Assembly: GCA_015494035.1 (NCBI GenBank)
Contig: WGBZ01000046.1
Span: 1-5,970, forward strand
Origin: Lysobacterales bacterium
GTDB taxonomy: Bacteria; Pseudomonadota; Gammaproteobacteria; Xanthomonadales; Marinicellaceae
Direction: 5' to 3'
DNA length: 5,970 nucleotides
Part shown: positions 1 through 5,619 of the stretch, one piece after another
Position numbering within the stretch: position 1 is the first letter of the stretch
Layout: the number at the start of each line of letters is the position of its first letter
The notes under the pieces: model-generated
The model's database searches: none
The model's input: the letters and a program-made list of their open reading frames with translations, nothing else
What the model was told of the DNA's origin: nothing
Made by a program: the position numbers and the translations under genes

Positions 1-88
1 GCCGCGTGGCCAAACTCCGGTTTATCGGCAAGCAACAACTGAAAGGCCAGGCAGCTACGCTCTTTATTGATCAATCACGGATTACACG

Positions 89-1435
89 ATGTCGCAAAAC
101 ACCTCCCATGAATATGACTTGATAGTCATTGGCGCCGGTTCCGGCGGAGTGCGTGCTGCCCGCATTGCGGCAGGCCTGGGCCGGCGCGTGGCCATTATTG
201 AAGAAGACAAGGTGGGCGGCACCTGCGTGATCCGCGGCTGTGTGCCGAAAAAACTGTTGGCTTACGCCGGTGCCTACAGCAAGTCCTTCAAGGCTGCACC
301 TGCTTTTGGCTGGTCCGTTCAGGCCGGTTTTAACTGGAAGACACTGAAGGCCAACAAGGATGCCGAAATTTCCCGCTTGAACCGCATTTATCTGAAATTA
401 CTGGCCGACTCGGGGGTTGAACTGTTTACCGGCCATGGCCGCCTGACCGGCCCGCACGCTGTGGCTGTCGGTCACAAAACCCTGACCGCTGAACACATTC
501 TTATTGCCACCGGTTCACACACCGTCTGCCCGGACATTCCCGGTATCGAGCTGGCCATCGATTCAGACGGCGCGCTGGATCTGGATGAACTGCCGTCCTC
601 CCTGGCCATTAAGGGCGGGGGTTATATTGCGGTGGAATTTGCGAGCATTCTCAATGCCTTGGGCGTGAATGTGCATCTTGTTTATCGGAATGATCCGGTG
701 TTGCGCGGCTTTGACATGGACCTGCGTGTCTTTGCCCAGCAGGCCTACCGCGATAATGGCATCAACGTCATTAATCATGCTGATGTGATGGCAGTAAAAG
801 CGGTTGGCGAACAGAAGGAATTGGCCCTTTCCAATGGTCAGTCCCTGGTGGTGGACCAGTTTCTCTGCGCCACCGGCCGCCGCGCCAACACCCGTGATCT
901 GGGTTTGCACGAGGTGGGTGTGGCCGTGCGTGAAGACGGCAAGATACTGGTGAATCGCGAACAGCAAACCAGTGTTTCCAGTATCTACGCCGTGGGCGAT
1001 GTCTGCAACGATTACAACCTGACGCCGGTGGCCATCAAGGAAGGGCATTTGCTGGCAGAGCGGCTGTTTGGGGGCGGAAACCGCTATCCGGAATACGACA
1101 ACCTGCCCACGGCCGTGTTTTCCACCCCGGAGATTGCCACCTGCGGGTTCACCGAAGAACAGGCCAAGGCCGAATGCGGCGAGATTGAAGTCTACACCAG
1201 CACGTTCCGACCCATGAAGTACGCCATGAGCGATGTGCCGGACAAAACCTTTATCAAACTGATTGTGCACAAGGCCAGCGACAAAGTGGTGGGGCTGCAT
1301 ATTGCCGGGCTGGATGCGGCGGAAATCCTGCAGGGATTCGCCGCGGCCATGAAAGCGGGCATCACCAAGGAACGCCTGGACGCCACCATGGGCATACACC
1401 CGACCTCGGCAGAGGAAATAGTGACTTTGCGTTGA
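89..1435 (+). CDS. gor: Glutathione-disulfide reductase
   Basis: This flavoenzyme reduces oxidised glutathione (GSSG) to GSH with NADPH and acts as a cytoplasmic homodimer. The 448 residues match the roughly 450 usual for bacterial Gor. The FAD-binding GAGSGG motif is at residues 15-20. The redox-active disulfide is C46/C51 in GGTCVIRGCVPKK. The NADPH Rossmann motif GGGYIA is at 176-181, followed by R200 and R206 in YRNDPVLRGFD, the arginines that give NADPH rather than NADH preference in this family. The second FAD motif, YAVGDV, is at 300-305. The C-terminal catalytic HPTSAE (H437, E442) comes from the partner subunit. These features separate it from lipoamide dehydrogenase and mercuric reductase. 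The ATG at 89 has no strong Shine-Dalgarno sequence, but it places the FAD motif at the expected distance from the N terminus. Lys175 just before GGG is unusual. No terminator hairpin is obvious downstream. Confidence 0.96.
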   Translation: MSQNTSHEYDLIVIGAGSGGVRAARIAAGLGRRVAIIEEDKVGGTCVIRGCVPKKLLAYAGAYSKSFKAAPAFGWSVQAGFNWKTLKANKDAEISRLNRIYLKLLADSGVELFTGHGRLTGPHAVAVGHKTLTAEHILIATGSHTVCPDIPGIELAIDSDGALDLDELPSSLAIKGGGYIAVEFASILNALGVNVHLVYRNDPVLRGFDMDLRVFAQQAYRDNGINVINHADVMAVKAVGEQKELALSNGQSLVVDQFLCATGRRANTRDLGLHEVGVAVREDGKILVNREQQTSVSSIYAVGDVCNDYNLTPVAIKEGHLLAERLFGGGNRYPEYDNLPTAVFSTPEIATCGFTEEQAKAECGEIEVYTSTFRPMKYAMSDVPDKTFIKLIVHKASDKVVGLHIAGLDAAEILQGFAAAMKAGITKERLDATMGIHPTSAEEIVTLR

Positions 1436-1521
1436 TTTTTGTTCGTTCGGGTTCAGTAAAAAGGATAGGGTGAATAACGCGGAATGAACTTGTCTTTTCT
1501 CAGTCTGTCCGACTACGATAC

Positions 1522-1525
1522 CTAA
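1522..1525. repeat. Left target-site duplication of repeat copy 1 (CTAA)
   Basis: CTAA directly precedes the GGAAGC end and recurs at 1684-1687 directly after the GCTTCC end. A perfect 4-bp duplication is the footprint of a transposition event. Removing the element and one copy gives the inferred empty site, in which GATACCTAA runs into GAACC. Confidence 0.75.
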
Positions 1526-1683
1526 GGAAGCTCTGATTGAATCTGGACGAAGCAGGTTATATCAGAAATGTTCGAGAACAAGGCGAAGTTCGCAGCCAAT
1601 AGCTGGCTATTGGCAAGGACTTCAATGCAGTTATCGGACATTTCAGAAGTGAGAAGCGAGTTCATGATTCGATCAGGGCTTCC
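1526..1683 (-). mobile_element. MITE-like palindromic repeat, copy 1 (158 bp, inverted relative to copies 2 and 3)
   Basis: This is a non-coding element bounded by terminal inverted repeats: GGAAGCTCTGATTGAATC on the left and the complement of GGAAGCCCTGATCGAATC on the right, 16 of 18 matching. A 4-bp duplication CTAA lies on both sides (1522-1525 and 1684-1687). Inside, the arms keep pairing: CAGAAATGTTCGAGAAC with GTTATCGGACATTTCAG. The centre is a perfect 9-bp stem, GCCAATAGC/GCTATTGGC with a 2-nt loop, at 1595-1614. Reverse-complemented, it aligns to copy 3 without gaps, with about 11 differences by eye. There is no transposase frame, so it must depend on an enzyme in trans, probably IS5-type judging from the GGAAG ends and YTAA target. 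It lies between gor and the weak frame at 1696. Confidence 0.88.
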
Positions 1684-1695
1684 CTAAGAACCATT

Positions 1696-1974
1696 TTGAA
1701 TTGGAAAACTGCCTTGCGTCGCTCACTTTTATCGGATATGCATCGGATGAAACCGGTGTCGGCTCCACGACTTTTTTGCGAAGCACCCACGAAGACCGAC
1801 TGTATCGCTACGCCCATCGAATTCGTGACCATTGGCACTGTTACCAGCGCCTACGATGACGATAATCACGGGCAATTCTCTGCCGATCTGACCCTGCAAG
1901 CGCCCTTGCAAGGCCATTGGCAGAGCGAAAACCAAACTCTTAAACTCAGCAGGAACTTTCAATGTCAGCAATAA
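1696..1974 (+). CDS. Weak hypothetical reading frame, possibly a remnant
   Basis: I do not recognise this 92-codon frame. It has no ATG at its start: it needs TTG at 1696, or internal ATGs at 1738 or 1747, and none has a visible Shine-Dalgarno sequence. The second half (VTIGTVTSAYDDDNHGQFSA onward to NFQC) alternates polar and hydrophobic residues like a beta-rich secreted domain and ends in a lone Cys. The first half is rich in Arg, Met and Cys and looks non-coding. The stop at 1974 overlaps the peptidase start at 1962 by 13 bases, and the peptidase Shine-Dalgarno lies inside the frame. The open frame reaches back into repeat copy 1, 13 bp upstream. It could be the tail of a decayed gene, or simply the peptidase leader region with a chance frame. 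There is no signal peptide or known motif. Confidence 0.22.
   Translation: MNWKTALRRSLLSDMHRMKPVSAPRLFCEAPTKTDCIATPIEFVTIGTVTSAYDDDNHGQFSADLTLQAPLQGHWQSENQTLKLSRNFQCQQ
1951..1955 (+). promoter_or_regulatory. Shine-Dalgarno for the S46 peptidase
   Basis: AGGAA lies 6 nt before the ATG at 1962, which is good spacing. It supports this start, and this start puts a complete signal peptide at the N terminus. Confidence 0.7.
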
Positions 1975-4160
1975 TTCAATCAGTGTTGCCCAAACAAATA
2001 AGCCTCTGGAAGCGTGGCGTAATCAGCCTTTCGGCCGCGCTACTCAGCACCGCCGCGGTGGCCGTGGAAGGCATGTGGCAACCGTGGCAGATGCCAGCAC
2101 TGGAAAAACAGGTCAAGCAGGCCGGTTTTGAACTGCCCATTGAATCCATCAGCGACCTGAACAAGCACCCCATGACGGCAGTGGTGAGCCTGGGCTTCTG
2201 CTCGGCTTCCTTTGTCTCTCCGCAGGGCCTGATTGTCACCAATCACCACTGTGCCTACGGGGCCATTCAGTACAATTCCACCGACAAGAACAACCTGATT
2301 GAAAAAGGCTTTTATGCGCCGACACTCAAAGATGAACTGCCCGGTGGCCCTGGTTTGTACGTGTATGTGACCGAAGACATCAAGGACGTGAGCAAGCCCC
2401 TGCTGAAAGCGGCTGAAGGCCTGCACGGTCTGGCCCGATATGATGCCCTGGAAGGCGTGCAAAAACAGTTGATCAAGCAATGTGAAAGCGATGATGCCAC
2501 CCGTTGCCGCGTGGCCACCTTTCATGGCGGGCTGAAGTATTACCTGATCAAACAGCGTCAAATCAAGGACGTGCGCCTGGTTTACGCACCGGCCGATTCC
2601 ATTGGCAAGTTCGGTGGCGACATCGACAACTGGATGTGGCCACGCCACACGGGCGATTTTTCTTTCTTGCGCGCCTACGTGTCTCCCGAAGGTAAATCGG
2701 TGGAATACAGCCCCGACAACGTCCCGTACCAGCCCAAAACCCACCTGAGCGTCAACCCCAGAGGCCTGCAGGAAGGGGACTTCGCCATGATCATCGGCTA
2801 CCCGGGCCGAACCAGCCGTCACCGCCTGGCCGAAGAGATCGAAAACGCGGTCAGCTGGCATTATCCAATGGTGATAAAGCACTACAATAAAGCCGTGCAA
2901 ATCATTGAAGGGCAAACAAAAAACAGACCTGATGCGGCGGTCAAATACGCGTCTTACATCGCCAGCATCAACAACTACACCAAAAACTCCCAGGGCATGC
3001 TGGATGGCTTCCGCGACACCGCGCCCATTACAGCCAAAAAGCAGAAAGAACAGGAGTTCCGCCAGTGGGCACAACAACATAACAAGCAGCAAGCCCTGGC
3101 CAGCCTGGACAACCTGAATCAATTGTTGAAAGAAAGCCGCCAGCATCGGGATCGTGACTTTTTCCTTGGTATGTTTCAGCGCGGCTCCATGCTGAGTGCG
3201 GCCAATCGCCTATATCGTCTGGCGGATGAAAAACAGAAACCCGATGCCGAGCGTGAACCAGCCTATCAGGAACGCAACTGGGATCGCATCCGCAATTCCC
3301 TGGTGCAGATTGATCGCCGTTATGATCCGCAGGTGGATCAGGCGCTGGCCCAGTACGCCCTGGAACAGTATGCGGCTTTGCCAAAAGACGAACACGTGCC
3401 CGCCATCGATGAGTGGTTTGGCCTCAAAGGCGACCAGCGGGATCCACAGCGCATTGCCAAAACGCTGAAAAAAATGTACGCCAAAACCGCTTTGGGTGAC
3501 AAGCAGCAACGCCTGGCGCTGATGGAAGCGACGCCCGAACAGCTAAATGATAGCCGTGATCCTTTCATTCAACTGGCCAAGGCCATGTACCCCTGGCGCA
3601 TGAAAAAGGAAAAGCACGACAAGGCGCTGTCGGCCGACATTCAGGAAGCGCGCACCAATTACATGGCGGCCTTGCTGGAATACGCCAAGGAAAAGGGCGA
3701 GCCTGTCTATGCCGATGCCAACAGCACGCTGCGCGTCACCTTCGGCACCATGCAAGGCTATTCGCCCAAAGACGCGGTCTGGTATGAGCCGTTTACCACC
3801 TTGCGCGGCATCATCGAAAAGTACACCGGCAAGCCGCCTTTTGACGCACCCAAAAAGGAAATCGAACTGATTCTCAAACGCGACTTTGGCCCGTATTACG
3901 ACGAAAAGCTGGGCTCGGTGCCGGTGAACTTCCTCTCTGACCTGGACATTACCGGCGGTAATTCCGGCTCGCCCACGCTGGATGCCAAGGCCCGTTTGGT
4001 GGGGCTGGCCTTCGACGGCAACTATGAAAGCATCAACACCGACTGGATATTCAACCCGAAGCTGGCCCGCACCATACATGTTGACATCCGTTACATGCTG
4101 TGGATCATGGACAAGGTAGACAACGCCGAGCGCCTGTTGAAGGAAATGCAGGTCAATTAA
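1962..4160 (+). CDS. Exported S46 family dipeptidyl peptidase, DPP7-type
   Basis: This serine exopeptidase should remove dipeptides from the N termini of peptides in the periplasm or at the cell surface. The 732 residues fit the 700-plus usual for S46. Residues 1-34 look like a Sec signal peptide: KR at 17-18, a hydrophobic stretch, then AVA before VEGMWQP, the usual mature start of the family. The chymotrypsin-like triad is visible: H96 in NHHC (94-97), D232 in WPRHTGD, and S668 in GGNSGSP. The N223-W224 pair in DNWMW and D685 match residues that anchor the substrate amino group in characterised S46 enzymes. Gly686, 18 residues after the catalytic Ser, occupies the position that is Arg in DPP11 (Asp/Glu specificity). 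Gly there is DPP7-like, so a broad preference for hydrophobic P1 residues is inferred. The region between about 320 and 600 is the helical cap. The stop codon TAA lies in the target duplication of repeat copy 2. Confidence 0.95.
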   Translation: MSAIIQSVLPKQISLWKRGVISLSAALLSTAAVAVEGMWQPWQMPALEKQVKQAGFELPIESISDLNKHPMTAVVSLGFCSASFVSPQGLIVTNHHCAYGAIQYNSTDKNNLIEKGFYAPTLKDELPGGPGLYVYVTEDIKDVSKPLLKAAEGLHGLARYDALEGVQKQLIKQCESDDATRCRVATFHGGLKYYLIKQRQIKDVRLVYAPADSIGKFGGDIDNWMWPRHTGDFSFLRAYVSPEGKSVEYSPDNVPYQPKTHLSVNPRGLQEGDFAMIIGYPGRTSRHRLAEEIENAVSWHYPMVIKHYNKAVQIIEGQTKNRPDAAVKYASYIASINNYTKNSQGMLDGFRDTAPITAKKQKEQEFRQWAQQHNKQQALASLDNLNQLLKESRQHRDRDFFLGMFQRGSMLSAANRLYRLADEKQKPDAEREPAYQERNWDRIRNSLVQIDRRYDPQVDQALAQYALEQYAALPKDEHVPAIDEWFGLKGDQRDPQRIAKTLKKMYAKTALGDKQQRLALMEATPEQLNDSRDPFIQLAKAMYPWRMKKEKHDKALSADIQEARTNYMAALLEYAKEKGEPVYADANSTLRVTFGTMQGYSPKDAVWYEPFTTLRGIIEKYTGKPPFDAPKKEIELILKRDFGPYYDEKLGSVPVNFLSDLDITGGNSGSPTLDAKARLVGLAFDGNYESINTDWIFNPKLARTIHVDIRYMLWIMDKVDNAERLLKEMQVN
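4157..4160. repeat. Left target-site duplication of repeat copy 2 (TTAA, includes the peptidase stop)
   Basis: TTAA precedes the GGAAGC end. The matching right flank at 4321-4324 is ATAA, so one base differs. The peptidase stop TAA is bases 4158-4160, so the insertion fell exactly at the end of the gene and left the stop intact. Confidence 0.6.
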
Positions 4161-4320
4161 GGAAGCGCTGATCAAATCGTGAACTCGCTTCCCAGACCTG
4201 AAATGTCCGATAACTGTGTTGAAGCCCTGGCCAATAGCCCCCGCTATCGGCTGCGAACTTCGCCTTGTTCTCGAACATTTCAGGCATAACCTGCTTCGTC
4301 CAGATTCAATCAGCGCTTCC
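4161..4320 (+). mobile_element. MITE-like palindromic repeat, copy 2 (160 bp)
   Basis: It belongs to the same family as the copies at 1526-1683 (inverted) and 5353-5510 (same orientation). The ends are GGAAGCGCTGATCAAATC and GATTCAATCAGCGCTTCC, 16 of 18 complementary. The inner arms CTGAAATGTCCGATAAC and GTTCTCGAACATTTCAG pair imperfectly. The central stem GCCAATAGC/GCTATCGGC has a CCCC loop, two bases longer than in copies 1 and 3, which accounts for the 160-bp length. It is the most diverged of the three copies, and its imperfect target duplication suggests it is the oldest. It fills nearly all the space between the peptidase stop and the DUF1684 gene, so transcription passing from one to the other must cross this hairpin. 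Confidence 0.88.
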
Positions 4321-4334
4321 ATAAGCACCTAACC

Positions 4335-4340
4335 GGGGGA
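4335..4340 (+). promoter_or_regulatory. Shine-Dalgarno-like GGGGGA deciding the DUF1684 start
   Basis: GGGGGA lies 5 nt before the ATG at 4346 but overlaps the first base of the alternative ATG at 4340. Normal spacing therefore favours 4346. The motif is G-rich rather than a canonical AGGAGG. Confidence 0.5.
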
Positions 4341-4345
4341 TGACC

Positions 4346-5335
4346 ATGAACCACGCCGTCAAGACAACCGCAAACCACTGCACACCGCATGACCACCGCA
4401 ACGCCCATCGGGCGTTGTGGATTTTTGTTCTCACTCTGGTCTTGGTGGCTTTTTCGCCATTTTCGCCACTACAGGCCGAAACGGAGCCAGAGTCCAGCCA
4501 ATGGCTAGCCGAGCTGCAGGCCTGGAAACAGCACAGGCTGAAAAGCCTGAAACGGCCCTTTGGCTGGTTGTCTCTGGTAGGCATGGAATGGTTGCACAAG
4601 GGTAGCAACAGCATTGGCTCGGCGGCTGACAACCGGATACAGCTCAGTCACGGCGCGCCACATGTGGGTGATTTTGATTATGACGGTGAAAAGCTCTTTT
4701 TCACCCCGGCACCAGGCGTCGAAATCCATGCCAACGACCAACGCGTGACGGACACCATCCCGGTGGCCACTGACCAGCAGGAAAACACGACAAAATTCCG
4801 CCATGACAGCTATGAGTTTTATGTGATTGAACGAGGCAAACCGGCCTTGCGTATCAAGGACTCGCAGGCACCCACCCGGGTTAATTTTGCCGGGCTGGAA
4901 TATTTTCCGGCCGACCCCAAATGGCGTGTGAAGGCCCGTTTTATTCCGTACCAGCCGCCAAAATCCATTGAAATTGTCAATGTGCTGGGGCTGCTTAACA
5001 AAGAACCCAGCCCGGGGGCGCTGGCCTTTGAACTCAATGGCAAACCACAAAGACTGGATGTGATAGATGAAGGCGGTGATGAGTACTTTGTTATTTTTGC
5101 TGATCGCACCAATGGCCGCAGCACCTATGGCCCGGGGCGTTTTGTGTACGTAAAAAAACCCGATGCCAATGGCGAAACCTGGCTGGACTTCAACCGGGCC
5201 TACAATCCGCCGTGTGCTTTTACCGATTACTCCACTTGCCCCTTGCCGCCACCCCAGAATCGCCTGCGTGAATTCATTACCGCCGGTGAAAAGAAGTACC
5301 GTGGCGGCTCACACGCGCGTGAGAGAATGGATTGA
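4346..5335 (+). CDS. DUF1684 family protein, probably exported
   Basis: The molecular function of the family is not established, and I do not assign one. From ATG 4346 the protein has 329 residues; an ATG at 4340 would add two. A basic, His-rich leader is followed by a hydrophobic segment (about 24-42, WIFVLTLVLVAF) ending in LQA before ETEPE. This could be a cleaved signal peptide or an N-terminal membrane anchor. DUF1684 hallmarks are present in order: W-rich RPFGWLSLVGMEWL (70-83), LEYFP (184-188), KARFIPY (196-202), FADRTNGRSTYGPGRFVYV (251-269), and DFNRAYNPPCAF followed by TCPLPPPQNRL (281-307). C290 and C298 could form a disulfide if the protein is exported. The fold is probably all-beta. 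Repeat copies 2 and 3 in direct orientation bracket the gene. It follows the peptidase in the same direction, with the repeat filling most of the 185-nt gap; I see no convincing promoter of its own. Confidence 0.9.
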   Translation: MNHAVKTTANHCTPHDHRNAHRALWIFVLTLVLVAFSPFSPLQAETEPESSQWLAELQAWKQHRLKSLKRPFGWLSLVGMEWLHKGSNSIGSAADNRIQLSHGAPHVGDFDYDGEKLFFTPAPGVEIHANDQRVTDTIPVATDQQENTTKFRHDSYEFYVIERGKPALRIKDSQAPTRVNFAGLEYFPADPKWRVKARFIPYQPPKSIEIVNVLGLLNKEPSPGALAFELNGKPQRLDVIDEGGDEYFVIFADRTNGRSTYGPGRFVYVKKPDANGETWLDFNRAYNPPCAFTDYSTCPLPPPQNRLREFITAGEKKYRGGSHARERMD

Positions 5336-5348
5336 CCGCCATTTAATC

Positions 5349-5352
5349 TTAA
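5349..5352. repeat. Left target-site duplication of repeat copy 3 (TTAA)
   Basis: TTAA precedes the GGAAGC end and is repeated at 5511-5514 directly after the element's right end, a perfect 4-bp duplication. It lies 13 bases after the DUF1684 stop codon. Confidence 0.72.
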
Positions 5353-5510
5353 GGAAGCCCTGATCGAATCATGAACTCGCTTCTCACACCCGAAATGCCA
5401 GATAACTGCATTGAAGTCCTTGCCAATAGCCTGCTATTTGCTACGAACTTCGCCTTGTTCTCGAACATTTCTGATATAACCTGCTTCTTCCAGATTCAAT
5501 CAGAGGCTCC
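5353..5510 (+). mobile_element. MITE-like palindromic repeat, copy 3 (158 bp)
   Basis: This is the third member of the family, in the same orientation as copy 2. It is about 93% identical by eye to the reverse complement of copy 1, with no gaps. The left end GGAAGCCCTGATCGAATC is intact. The right end GATTCAATCAGAGGCTCC carries changes in the last six bases (GGCTCC instead of GCTTCC), so only 14 of 18 end bases pair. The inner arms and central stem GCCAATAGC/GCTATTTGC are kept. Its perfect TTAA duplication marks a clear insertion. It separates the DUF1684 gene from the deoC promoter region and could end transcription in either direction through its hairpin. Confidence 0.88.
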
Positions 5511-5555
5511 TTAATGGGCGTTTAATACTGGTCACGGCACAATCGGCATCCCGTT

Positions 5556-5584
5556 TTGCCGGCTTACCGACTTTGCGGTAAAAT
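5556..5584 (+). promoter_or_regulatory. Candidate sigma70 promoter for deoC
   Basis: A -35-like TTGCCG (5556-5561) and a -10-like TAAAAT (5579-5584) are separated by exactly 17 bases. Transcription would begin near 5591, giving a leader of about 30 nt before the deoC ATG. The hairpin-forming repeat copy 3 upstream makes an independent promoter here plausible. Confidence 0.5.
5564..5581. repeat. Inverted repeat TTACCG-N6-CGGTAA overlapping the deoC -10
   Basis: Two perfect 6-bp arms, TTACCG (5564-5569) and CGGTAA (5576-5581), flank ACTTTG. The pair covers the promoter spacer and the first bases of the -10, a position suited to a repressor operator. It matches neither the DeoR nor the CytR recognition sequences I know, so a regulatory role is only a suggestion. 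Confidence 0.3.
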
Positions 5585-5619
5585 GGCCGATCCGTCAAAA
5601 CACCAATCACGCGCTGCCC

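Noticed and set aside
66..75. Palindrome ATTGATCAAT upstream of gor, resembling a compressed FNR-type site.
   Set aside because: The FNR site needs a 4-nt spacer between TTGAT and ATCAA. A lone 10-bp palindrome in AT-rich sequence is likely chance.
1..88. Possible end of an upstream gene: an open + frame from base 3 running to a stop about 30 bp inside gor, and an open - frame starting at a TTG near base 69.
   Set aside because: Both are too short to judge and lack start signals or recognisable motifs.
563..1399. Long minus-strand open frames opposite gor (563-1399) and the peptidase (2040-3146, 3543-4328).
   Set aside because: They are antisense shadows of conserved genes, with His-, Gly- and Val-rich translations and no recognisable domains.
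1484..1525. A 13-codon ATG frame (MNLSFLSLSDYDT) ending in the TAA of the copy 1 target site.
   Set aside because: It is very short, has no well-placed Shine-Dalgarno sequence and no support from composition.
1917..1946. Promoter-like TTGGCA-18-TAAACT before the peptidase.
   Set aside because: Its start point would fall at about 1953, inside the Shine-Dalgarno sequence, leaving no usable leader.
4265..4290. TTGTTC and CATAAC inside repeat copy 2 as an outward promoter for the DUF1684 gene.
   Set aside because: The spacing is only 14 bases and the -10 match is poor. The same pair in copy 3 (5455-5480) has the same spacing.
1526..5510. The three repeats as a CRISPR array or as REP/BIME sequences.
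   Set aside because: The copies are 158-160 bp, over a kilobase apart, in mixed orientation and flanked by target duplications. CRISPR repeats are short and evenly spaced, and REP units are about 20-40 bp.
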